Positions 1 through 6,816 of a stretch of DNA of 64,000 nt are shown piece after piece. A program made the position numbers and the translations under genes. Source of the stretch: Caldilineaceae bacterium (GTDB taxonomy: Bacteria > Chloroflexota > Anaerolineae > Caldilineales > Caldilineaceae). How positions within the stretch are numbered: the first letter of the stretch is position 1; each line of letters starts with the position of its first letter. The notes below the pieces were generated by a model. That model did no database searches and was not told where the DNA came from. It saw nothing but the letters and a program-made list of their open reading frames with translations. Location of the stretch: contig JAJEDJ010000050.1 of the NCBI GenBank assembly GCA_022821545.1, positions 1-64,000 of the forward strand. The letters are read 5' to 3'.

Positions 1-2
1 CG

Positions 3-146
3 GACGAGGAGCGGACCGGGAAACCGGGCGGTGATCCGACGAAGGAGCAACCGAAGATGGATTTCAGCGCGCTTAGCACGGAGGAGACAGAAGAGTTCCT
101 CAGACTGCTGTACAAGGGAACCGCCACAGATGATACCGGGGTCTAG
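3..146 (+). CDS. C-terminal end of an unidentified protein (5' end outside window)
   Basis: An open frame enters from the left edge and ends at a TAG at 144-146, giving about 47 residues. The stretch is hydrophilic and rich in Gly, Pro, Lys, Asp and Glu, and ends with a short helix-like segment (STEETEEFLRLLYKG). It lies on the plus strand and converges on the minus-strand solute-binding protein gene whose stop is at 198. No domain can be recognised from so short a tail. An acidic helical tail like this would fit a small regulator such as a MarR-type protein, but that is a guess. An internal ATG at 57 exists, but the frame is open to the edge, so a truncated longer gene is more likely. Confidence 0.4.
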   Translation, partial: DEERTGKPGGDPTKEQPKMDFSALSTEETEEFLRLLYKGTATDDTGV

Positions 147-197
147 GCGCTTGGGACAGATGGGTTGCGGGGGATTCAACCTGACGCCAGGCGACGG

Positions 198-1544
198 CTA
201 CCGGCCTACGATGACCGGTTCACCAGTCTGATATGAGGGTGGAAAGACGACTGCGGCGCCGACTGAGTCCTCGCCCTCACGCTGATATTGAACGACGGTT
301 ACAGCAGGGTCGGGGAACTGGTGCCACCACTTGGGATCGACGCCGGCTTCCTCGGGCGGGTTGCTGCTGTTGACGGGAAAGGTGATGGTACCCAGCGCGC
401 CTTCATAGGTGGTCTCTTCCAATGCGGCGATGACGGCCTGGGCCTCGGCCGTCCCGGCTTCGTTGATGGCCTGCGCGATAATTCGAACAGCATCGTAGGC
501 TGCGAAGGCGTAGGATTCGGCCCCTTCCTTGCCGGTGCGCGCTTCATAGGCGGCAAGAAAGGCGTGGGCGGCATCGTTGTAGAGCTGAGGCGGGAGACCG
601 ATGCGGCGCACGAAACAGTAGTTGCCGTCGGGAACGTTTGTCCAGAAGGCGTCGCTTTCCAGGGCCACATGGTCACACATGGTGGGAACGTCCTGCGGCC
701 CCAACCCGGCATCGGCAGACTGCTGGGCGAAGTTGTAGGAGGCTTCTCCGGTTGCCAGGGACATGATCAGATCCGGTTCTTCGGCCCTAATCCTCTCGAT
801 AATGCCGGCGAAGTCCTGGGTGCCGATGTCGACGCCGAAGGTGACGGAGTCGATCCCGGCTTCACCCAGCAGGCGGGCGGTATCTTCGGCGGCGGGTATG
901 CCATAGTCGGTATTCTCAGTCAAGAGGACGACCTTTTCGAGCCTGGCGCCGGCTTCGTCTCGCAGCCACTGCATGAAGTTGACGTCGACGGCGGAGACTT
1001 CGGAGCTGATCGGGGCGATCCGAAAGACCTGGGGATACTGGACGCTGGTGATGGTGTCGTTCCAGGTGTTGGCGAAGACTATGGGGACGTCGTAGTCGTG
1101 GGCGACCTCCTTGGCGACGACGCCGACTGAACTGTGGTAGCCGCCGGCAATGGCTACGACGCCGTCCTGGGTGATGAGCCGCTCGGTCACGGCGGCCCCC
1201 CGCTCCGGCAGACCTTCGCTATCGACAACGATCAGCTCAAGGGGCCTTCCCAGGATGCCGCCGTTCGCATTGATCTCCTCGGCGGCGATGATCATTGCGT
1301 CCCGCATTGCCTCGCCGCCCACGACGGAACCGGGGGCGGAGAGGGGGACAAGCGCCCCAATCCGAATGGATTCGGCAGCCGGTTGCCGGGAATCTTCCGC
1401 CGGCGTCGAAGCGGTCGCGGCGGCAGTTTCGGTGACCGGCTGCATCTCTTCAGAGGCGGGTGAAGCGGGACCGCAACCGACGATCACGAGGGTGAAGAGG
1501 GCCGCGGCAAGTGAGCGTTTTAGTCCTGACAGGGTGAATTTCAC
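198..1544 (-). CDS. branched-chain amino acid-type ABC transporter substrate-binding lipoprotein
   Basis: A 448-residue periplasmic-binding-protein-like lipoprotein of the LivJ/Peripla_BP_6 type, which captures amino acids, amides or similar small molecules outside the membrane. The GTG at 1544 is chosen because GGAGAG lies just upstream and because it gives a clean lipoprotein signal: KR, a hydrophobic run, then the lipobox LVIVGC. Upstream ATG choices would overlap the next gene. After a Ser/Thr/Glu-rich linker the fold starts with IRIGALVPLSAPGSVVG, followed by INANGGILGRPLELIVVD, both typical of the family. No LivH, LivM, LivG or LivF partners are adjacent, so the permease must lie elsewhere or the protein has a sensing role. 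It is the last gene of a minus-strand run. Family is clear, ligand unknown. Confidence 0.88.
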   Translation of the reverse strand: MKFTLSGLKRSLAAALFTLVIVGCGPASPASEEMQPVTETAAATASTPAEDSRQPAAESIRIGALVPLSAPGSVVGGEAMRDAMIIAAEEINANGGILGRPLELIVVDSEGLPERGAAVTERLITQDGVVAIAGGYHSSVGVVAKEVAHDYDVPIVFANTWNDTITSVQYPQVFRIAPISSEVSAVDVNFMQWLRDEAGARLEKVVLLTENTDYGIPAAEDTARLLGEAGIDSVTFGVDIGTQDFAGIIERIRAEEPDLIMSLATGEASYNFAQQSADAGLGPQDVPTMCDHVALESDAFWTNVPDGNYCFVRRIGLPPQLYNDAAHAFLAAYEARTGKEGAESYAFAAYDAVRIIAQAINEAGTAEAQAVIAALEETTYEGALGTITFPVNSSNPPEEAGVDPKWWHQFPDPAVTVVQYQREGEDSVGAAVVFPPSYQTGEPVIVGR

Positions 1545-1620
1545 AGTTGTCTCTCCGGATGTGGGGAAGCAGTAGTCAGTAAGCAGGGCAAGGGGCCGAC
1601 GCCGGGGAGCGCGACCACGA

Positions 1621-2571
1621 CTACCCCGGATCTTCACGACCGGCCTCTCTCAGTTCGGTATGGGGGATTTCGGCGGCGGTCCCGTATTTGGGCATACGGC
1701 CCAGGATAAGGCGATCGCGCAGCGACGTCGGCAGACGTTCGATCAGATTGCGGATGACGGCGTCGCGGCCGACCAGATAGCGGGCTTTGGGCCTGGAGAC
1801 GGTAAGGACGTGGTCCACGATCCGGGCCACTTCTTCAGGATCGACGCCGCGCGGTCTTGCAAGAGCTTCGGAAATCCTGTTGAGAAGGGGGCCATAGTTT
1901 TCAAAGGCCTCGGGCGGGTACTTTTGCAGCTCCCCTTCGACGTAGGCGCGGGCTTTGCGCCAGATCTCGGTCTTGATCGCGCCCGGCTGGACGGAAACGA
2001 CTTCGATTCCCCAAGGATTCAGCTCGAGGCGGAGGCCGTCGGTTAGCGCTTCGAGGGCAAACTTGGAGGCGCTGTAGGGCGAGAGAAGGGGCGTCGAACT
2101 GAAACCGGCAATCGAGCTCATCATCACGATGCGGCCCTTTGCCCTTCTGAGCAGGGGGATCAGGGGCCTGGTGACGGCGAGGGGCGCGATGGTGTTTATC
2201 TCGAGGACGCGGCGCAGCTCGGCGGGGTCGAGGTATTCAACCAGGCCGCCCACGGCGATACCGGCGTTATTGACCAACCCGTGCAGGCCATTTACTGGCA
2301 CGGATTCGGCAACGGTCGCGGCGGCCGCGGCGATCTGGTCAGGGTCGGTGACGTCCAGGAGCAGGGCGCGCAGCGCGGGGGAGGCGTCGTTCTGCAGGTG
2401 CAGGGCGTCAGCCTCACTACGCACAGTTGCGAAGACGCGCCAGCCGGCGCGATCCATGCGAAGGGCGCAGGCGCGGCCGATGCCGCTGGAGGCCCCGGTG
2501 ATCATGACGGTCCGGGGCTGCGTGTTGCCGTTCTCTCCTGTCGCGCTCACGGTAGCAGTTGGAGTAGCCAT
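1621..2571 (-). CDS. short-chain dehydrogenase/reductase (classical SDR)
   Basis: A 316-residue NAD(P)-dependent oxidoreductase with a Rossmann fold. The glycine motif TGASSGIG is at residues 25-32, NNAG at 101-104, the catalytic Ser at 153, and the YSASK catalytic pair Tyr166/Lys170. An Arg (R51) after the second strand (ATVRS) suggests NADP(H). The PGAIKTEIW segment and the extra C-terminal 60 residues resemble the retinol/11-beta-hydroxysteroid dehydrogenase-like branch rather than FabG. Its start is about 50 bp from the preceding SDR gene, so the two are likely co-transcribed. The substrate cannot be inferred; a lipid or steroid-like carbonyl is possible. Confidence 0.88.
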   Translation of the reverse strand: MATPTATVSATGENGNTQPRTVMITGASSGIGRACALRMDRAGWRVFATVRSEADALHLQNDASPALRALLLDVTDPDQIAAAAATVAESVPVNGLHGLVNNAGIAVGGLVEYLDPAELRRVLEINTIAPLAVTRPLIPLLRRAKGRIVMMSSIAGFSSTPLLSPYSASKFALEALTDGLRLELNPWGIEVVSVQPGAIKTEIWRKARAYVEGELQKYPPEAFENYGPLLNRISEALARPRGVDPEEVARIVDHVLTVSRPKARYLVGRDAVIRNLIERLPTSLRDRLILGRMPKYGTAAEIPHTELREAGREDPG

Positions 2572-2622
2572 GGGGATGTTTGCAGGGATGGAAGGGGGCT
2601 GTCGCGCTGCGGCCGCAACGGG

Positions 2623-3459
2623 TCAGATTCCCATGCCGCCGGTCACTTCGAGAACGTGGCCGGTGATGTAAGAGGCAAGGGGCGAGGCGATCAGGACGAT
2701 TCCAGCCGCGGCTTCGTCCTCCGAGGCGGGCCGCCCGAGGGGGATCCGAAGCTGGATATCCTTGTCGAGCATGGAACGCACCTTTTGGGGGATACCGAGC
2801 ACAACCTCACGCCCGTCGATCTCGATCGATTCTTCCTGGACCTCCTGGGCGCGGGTCAGACGCGTGTCGACGAAGCCGAAGGCGACGGCGTTGCAGCGAA
2901 TCGCCAGCGGCCCCCACTCCCGGGCGATGGTTTTGGTCAGTCCCACGATCCCCATTTTGGCGGCAGCGTAGTTTGCCTGACCGATATTGCCATGCAGGCC
3001 GGAGGTGGAGGAGACATTGACGACGCAGCGGTTACTCATGCCGGCGCCGGACTCCATTTCGGCCGCGGCGGCTTCACGCAGGTGGGGGGCGGCGGCGCGG
3101 ATCATGCGAAAGGGAGCAGACAGGTGTACGTCGAGGATCGCCTGCCACTGCGGGTCGGCGATCTTGTGCGCCATCCCGTCCCAAGTGTAGCCGGCGTTGT
3201 TGACGAGGACGTTCAGGCGGCCACATCTGTCGACCGCCGTCTGCATGAGGCGTTCGGGGAATCCGGGTTCGGTGACATCGCCGGCGAGGGCGACGGCCTG
3301 CCCGCCGCGCGCCCGAATGGCGCGCGCGGTTTCCTCCGCCATCGCGTTTTCGAGGTCGTTCACCACGACGGCGGCGCCGTAGTCTGCGAACAGGCGCGCG
3401 GCGGCGGCGCCGATGCCGCGACCTGCACCCGTGATGACTACCACCTGGTTATTGAACAT
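2623..3459 (-). CDS. FabG-like SDR, 3-oxoacyl reductase family
   Basis: A 278-residue classical SDR. The cofactor motif TGAGRGIG is at residues 10-17, an acidic Asp35 at the end of strand 2 favours NAD(H), NNAG is at 87-90, Ser151 is catalytic, and the YAAAK pair is Tyr164/Lys168. Compared with FabG (about 245 residues) there is an insertion of roughly 25 residues after PGFVDTRL-equivalent sequence (QEVQEESIEIDGREV), before the C-terminal TGHVLEVTGGMGI end. This pattern is common in 3-hydroxyacyl-CoA dehydrogenase-type SDRs. The adjacent MaoC hydratase gene, 21 bp upstream, would supply the preceding step of a beta-oxidation-like route. The pathway assignment is inference. Confidence 0.86.
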   Translation of the reverse strand: MFNNQVVVITGAGRGIGAAAARLFADYGAAVVVNDLENAMAEETARAIRARGGQAVALAGDVTEPGFPERLMQTAVDRCGRLNVLVNNAGYTWDGMAHKIADPQWQAILDVHLSAPFRMIRAAAPHLREAAAAEMESGAGMSNRCVVNVSSTSGLHGNIGQANYAAAKMGIVGLTKTIAREWGPLAIRCNAVAFGFVDTRLTRAQEVQEESIEIDGREVVLGIPQKVRSMLDKDIQLRIPLGRPASEDEAAAGIVLIASPLASYITGHVLEVTGGMGI

Positions 3460-3480
3460 AGGATATTGGCACCGGTTTTC

Positions 3481-3960
3481 TCAATCTTCAACAAAGTAGA
3501 GACGCGAGACCATTTCGGCGACACAGGCAGGTTTTTCCACGCCATCGATCTCGACGGTAACGTTGTGAACCATCTGCAGGCCGTTGCCCTTCACTTCCTC
3601 GACCGACTGGAGCCGGGTTCGGGCGCGGATTGCGGCTCCGGCGAGCAGGGGGTGGGGAAAGCGGACCCGGTTGAGGCCGTAGTTTACGGTGAGGGCCACG
3701 CCCGGATATTGCGGCTTGTCCGGCTCGACCATGCCGGTAAGGTGTGGAATCAGCGAGAGGGTGAAGAAGCCGTGGGCGACGGTTGCGCCAAAGGGCGAGT
3801 CGCGCGCGGCCCGTTCCTCGTCAATGTGGATCCACTGGTGGTCGCGTGTGACGTCGGCAAAGCCGGTGATCATATTCTGGGTAACCGGGAACCATTCGCC
3901 GGGGCCGGATTCGGCGCCTATCTTGTCTTGCAGGTCCTGGTATGCCGCTTGTCGGGACAT
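3481..3960 (-). CDS. MaoC-like (R)-specific enoyl-CoA hydratase
   Basis: A 159-residue single hot-dog protein of the MaoC dehydratase family. The hydratase motif is complete: FADVTRDHQWIHID (catalytic Asp then His) followed by FGATVAHGF. This length matches PhaJ/NodN-type hydratases that add water to trans-2-enoyl-CoA. It sits between two SDR genes on the same strand, 21 bp before the FabG-like gene and 46 bp after the SDR at 4007-4756. A hydratase-dehydrogenase pair for a short acyl-CoA or branched-chain substrate is therefore likely. The N-terminal residues and the ending RLYFVED are typical of the family. The exact acyl substrate is unknown. Confidence 0.88.
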   Translation of the reverse strand: MSRQAAYQDLQDKIGAESGPGEWFPVTQNMITGFADVTRDHQWIHIDEERAARDSPFGATVAHGFFTLSLIPHLTGMVEPDKPQYPGVALTVNYGLNRVRFPHPLLAGAAIRARTRLQSVEEVKGNGLQMVHNVTVEIDGVEKPACVAEMVSRLYFVED

Positions 3961-4006
3961 CGTTTCCTCCAGTTCAGTGTTATGGCGATCGCTGTTATGG
4001 CGATCG

Positions 4007-4756
4007 CTAGGCGGTCATGCCGCCGTCCAGGTTAACGGCTTGGCCGGTGACAAAGGAAGATTCGTCCGAACATAGCCAGACGATGGCTTCAGCGATGTCT
4101 GAGGGCTGGCCGAAGCGGCGCATCGGGATGCGTTCGAGCATCTTTTCGACGCGCCGCGAGTTGCCGGCGATGAGCGGCGTGATCAGAGGCGTATCGGTGT
4201 AGGCGGGACAGACGGCATTGACGCGAATGTCGTGGCGGGCGACCTCCTGGGCAGAGACGCGGGTCAGGCCGATGACGGCATGCTTGGATGCGGTGTAGGC
4301 GGCCTGGTAGGGGAGTCCCCGTTTGCCGGCGATCGAAGCCACGTTGACGATGGCCCCTCCATTTCCGATCATGCGTTTGATCTCTTGCTGCATGCAGTAG
4401 AAGACACCGGTGAGATTGACGGCGAGAACGCTGTCCCAGCCTTCGTGCGGGTAGGTCTGCAGCGGTTCCCACGGCCCGCCGATGCCGGCGTTGTTTACGG
4501 CGAAGTCGAGGCGGGGGAAAAAGGATAAGGCCAGGTCTAACAGATGCACCACCTGGCGCGGATCAGAGACGTCGCAGCCGACGAAGATGCATCTAGCGCC
4601 GCGGGCGCGCAGCTCAGCCGCGGCCGCGGAGCCGTTTTGCCCGTCCAGATCGGAAATCACAACGGATGCGCCGAGTTCAGCGAAGCGGCGGGCGGTCGCG
4701 CGCCCGATTCCCGATGCGCCACCTGTAACCAGAGCTACTTTGCCCTCAAAGTTCAT
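4007..4756 (-). CDS. short-chain dehydrogenase/reductase (FabG/BacC-like)
   Basis: A 249-residue classical SDR: TGGASGIG at residues 11-18, acidic Asp36 after strand 2 (NAD preference), NNAG at 88-91, Ser141, and the YTASK pair Tyr154/Lys158. It ends in the usual VTGQAVNLDGG tail. The ATG at 4756 is preferred because the protein then begins MNFEGKVALVTGG, the canonical beta-strand start; a TTG at 4771 would add five residues and abut the upstream stop. The gene follows the solute-binding protein gene almost without gap. The plus strand shows four copies of GGCGATCGC-like sequence just downstream (3982-4008), including the direct duplication tggcgatcgct. Substrate unknown. Confidence 0.88.
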   Translation of the reverse strand: MNFEGKVALVTGGASGIGRATARRFAELGASVVISDLDGQNGSAAAAELRARGARCIFVGCDVSDPRQVVHLLDLALSFFPRLDFAVNNAGIGGPWEPLQTYPHEGWDSVLAVNLTGVFYCMQQEIKRMIGNGGAIVNVASIAGKRGLPYQAAYTASKHAVIGLTRVSAQEVARHDIRVNAVCPAYTDTPLITPLIAGNSRRVEKMLERIPMRRFGQPSDIAEAIVWLCSDESSFVTGQAVNLDGGMTA

Positions 4757-4771
4757 TTCAGCCGCTCGCAA

Positions 4772-6253
4772 TCAGGGTGCGGCGTTCTGCATTGCCGCAG
4801 GTGTGGACCGGGTTTCGGAAGCCGTCTGCAATAAAGTTTCGCCCAACTCCTGGAGTTCGGCAAAAAAGTCGGCGGCCTCGACAGTTGCGGCGAACAGCTG
4901 GACCATGCCGCGATTGAAGCTGTGCAGGAAGGTGTCGAAACCGGGCGGCAGCTGCCAGACTGCGGCGGTGGGCACGGCGTCGGCGAAGGGCGCGAGACGG
5001 GGGAATTCCCTTTTCCATTCCTCTCTCATCCCGTCGTGGGCAGGCATCCAACCCCCGTCGTTGGGGAGGGAGCCGACCAGATCGGGGCCGCTCAGGAAGA
5101 AGGCCAGCGCGAAGGCGTCCTGCTGGCGGGAGGAGCCGGCAGGGACGGCATAGCAGCTGGTAAAGGCCACGGAAGTGTTGCGCCCTGCGGGACCTGAGGG
5201 CAATGGCGCTACGCCGTAGCGGAAGCCGGGAAACTCGGCCTCAAAGTAGGGAACGATCCAGTTGCCCTCGATGGTGAGTCCGCCCTTGCCCTTTCCGAGC
5301 ACCTCTCCGGCCCACTCGTTGTTCGACTCGCCGGCGTGCCCGGCAAAGTTGTCGCGAAACACCTGGATATACCAGTCCATTGCGGCGGCGGCGGAGGAGG
5401 AGTCCAGGGCCATGCGGCCGTTCTCAGCGATGATTGTACCACCGGCGCCGTAGAGGATGGGAAGCCAGCGGGAGAGGTCGGGGGCCTGGATGAAGCCGAA
5501 GCGGTTGCGTTCAACGTCGGTTTGCGAGACTGCGGCGGCTCGGAGCGAGTCCCAGTCGGCGGGGGGCGGCAGGCCGGCGGCAGCCAGTCCGTCGCGGTCG
5601 TAGACGAGGGCAAGGGTACGCACTTCGCGGGGGAGGCAGTAGCGCTGCGGGTCGGCATCCTGTGTGGGCCAGGTGAAGGCGGCGGCAAGCCGGGGGGGCA
5701 GGCCGGCGGGGTCGAGGAGACCGGCTGGTGCGGGCGCGAGGAGACCGGCGGCGGCCAGATCGGGGAAGAGGAAGGCGGTGACGACGACGAGGTCGGGGGG
5801 GTCGGCGGCGGCCAGACGGCTGGGCAGTTCCTGGTCGTAGGCGGGGGACGCGGTCAGTTCGACGGGGAGGTCACGGGCGGCGGCCCAAGCGGCGATGCGG
5901 GCGCGCAGGGCCTCGGTGACATCTCCCTCCTGGGGGAGGAAGATGCGCAGCGGCAGTTCTTCGGCAGCGGATTCGGCGCGCGGCTGAAGGAAGGGCAGGC
6001 CGGGCAGGCGAGGCCGGGAGGGCGACGCGTCACAGCCGGTCAAGAGGAGCGCCAGTAGGAGCGCCGGCAGGAGCGTTAGCTTTGGCGTCAGCTTTAGCGC
6101 CAGGTTTGGCGTCAGCTGCGGGGGGCGGCGCGGGAAGGGGCAGCGGCGCGGCGCGGTAGTGCAGCTGGCGGTTTTGCCGGGCGTGCAGCTCCGGGGAACG
6201 CTCGTGCCCGGCCCGGTCTCACTGCTGACTCTCAACGAACGCTGAATAGGCAT
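4772..6253 (-). CDS. ABC sugar-type extracellular solute-binding lipoprotein
   Basis: A protein of up to 493 residues of the family-1 (MalE/UgpB-like) extracellular solute-binding group. A hydrophobic run with lipobox LLLTGC near residue 75 marks a lipoprotein. Mature features include an N-terminal lobe starting LRIFLPQEGD and the conserved NEWAGEVLGKGKGGLTIEGNWIVPYF stretch in parts. The start is uncertain: the only ATG in frame (6253) lies inside gcvH and places about 50 unusual Arg/Pro-rich residues before the signal peptide. No permease genes are next to it. The DNA for the signal region has a repeated ttggcgtcagct unit, so slippage could have lengthened it. Function as a sugar or glycerol-phosphate receptor is inferred from the family. 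Confidence 0.8.
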   Translation of the reverse strand: MPIQRSLRVSSETGPGTSVPRSCTPGKTASCTTAPRRCPFPRRPPQLTPNLALKLTPKLTLLPALLLALLLTGCDASPSRPRLPGLPFLQPRAESAAEELPLRIFLPQEGDVTEALRARIAAWAAARDLPVELTASPAYDQELPSRLAAADPPDLVVVTAFLFPDLAAAGLLAPAPAGLLDPAGLPPRLAAAFTWPTQDADPQRYCLPREVRTLALVYDRDGLAAAGLPPPADWDSLRAAAVSQTDVERNRFGFIQAPDLSRWLPILYGAGGTIIAENGRMALDSSSAAAAMDWYIQVFRDNFAGHAGESNNEWAGEVLGKGKGGLTIEGNWIVPYFEAEFPGFRYGVAPLPSGPAGRNTSVAFTSCYAVPAGSSRQQDAFALAFFLSGPDLVGSLPNDGGWMPAHDGMREEWKREFPRLAPFADAVPTAAVWQLPPGFDTFLHSFNRGMVQLFAATVEAADFFAELQELGETLLQTASETRSTPAAMQNAAP

Positions 6254-6611
6254 CTGCGTCCATCAGGTTGTCAAGCTCGGTCGCGTCTTCGACTTCGATT
6301 TTGAGGAACCAGGCTCCGTAAGGATCTTTGTTCACCAGTTCGGGCTCGTCGTTGAGGTCTTCATTGACGGCCGAGACGGAACCGGATACGGGGGCGATGA
6401 TGTCCTCCGCGGCCTTGACGGATTCGACGACGGCGATGGCATCGCCGGCGGCGACGGCAGCCCCTATTTCGGGCAGCTCGACGAATACGATATCGCTCAT
6501 CATGTCCTGGGCGGCGTCACTGATGCCGATGACGACGTGCGAGTCTTCGCGCCTGGCCCATTCGTGGGAGTCGGCATATTTCAGGTCCGGATCGTAGTGG
6601 TAGGATGACAT
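6219..6611 (-). CDS. gcvH: glycine cleavage system H protein
   Basis: A 130-residue lipoyl carrier protein, the usual length for GcvH. The lipoyl-lysine hairpin VVESVKAAEDIIAPVSG places the modified lysine at residue 66, and the C-terminal GAWFLKIEVED is typical. It shuttles the aminomethyl group between GcvP, GcvT and GcvL in the cytoplasm. The ATG at 6611 is chosen because AAAGGGAAGAAC precedes it; the frame extends upstream but into the repeat array. gcvT and gcvP are not in the window, and gcvH overlaps the start of the solute-binding protein gene, which is an unusual pairing. Regulation probably involves the 13-bp repeats upstream. Confidence 0.93.
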   Translation of the reverse strand: MSSYHYDPDLKYADSHEWARREDSHVVIGISDAAQDMMSDIVFVELPEIGAAVAAGDAIAVVESVKAAEDIIAPVSGSVSAVNEDLNDEPELVNKDPYGAWFLKIEVEDATELDNLMDADAYSAFVESQQ

Positions 6612-6630
6612 CGAGTTCTTCCCTTTGTAC

Positions 6631-6636
6631 AGTATA
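6631..6636 (-). promoter_or_regulatory. probable -10 element of gcvH promoter
   Basis: On the minus strand this reads TATACT, five of six matches to the sigma70 -10 box, 20 bp upstream of the gcvH start. No good -35 box lies 16-18 bp further upstream; that position is occupied by the TGGCCA repeat array. This suggests that a protein bound to the repeats assists or blocks the promoter. Seen in the sequence; the function is inference. Confidence 0.4.
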
Positions 6637-6640
6637 CAGT

Positions 6641-6711
6641 TTGGCCATAGAAACTGGCCATACAGATTGGCCATACGGTTTGGCCATACGGTTTGGCCAT
6701 ACAGGTTGGCG
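6641..6711. repeat. 13-bp-period tandem repeat upstream of gcvH
   Basis: The palindromic core TGGCCA occurs at 6642, 6655, 6668, 6681 and 6694, exactly 13 bp apart, with a decayed sixth copy at 6707. The unit is approximately TTGGCCATACGGT. The array lies between the ileS stop and the gcvH start, directly upstream of the likely -10 box. The constant spacing and palindromic core fit an array of protein-binding sites, or a simple minisatellite. It does not resemble a glycine riboswitch. Confidence 0.85.
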
Positions 6712-6816
6712 GCTGCGGCGTTGCGTGCGGCTGTCGAGGCCGGTCAGCAGTCCGAAGCGGGCGCGGCAGGAACAGGGGCCTGCGCCGGCGAGAGGGCCTG
6801 CGGACCGGCCTGGAAT

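Noticed and set aside
1545-1637. 31-residue N-terminal extension of the first solute-binding protein
   Set aside because: It would overlap the SDR gene and place charged residues before a normal lipoprotein signal; the GTG at 1544 has a ribosome-binding site.
2281-4035. A 584-codon plus-strand open frame
   Set aside because: It lies opposite the SDR and MaoC genes, has Gly/Asp/Val-rich composition typical of GC-rich antisense frames, and shows no domain.
6641-6711. CRISPR array
   Set aside because: The period is 13 bp with no spacer-length unique segments and no cas genes.
6620-6810. Glycine riboswitch upstream of gcvH
   Set aside because: The region is taken up by the 13-bp TGGCCA repeat and lacks the conserved tandem glycine aptamer pattern.
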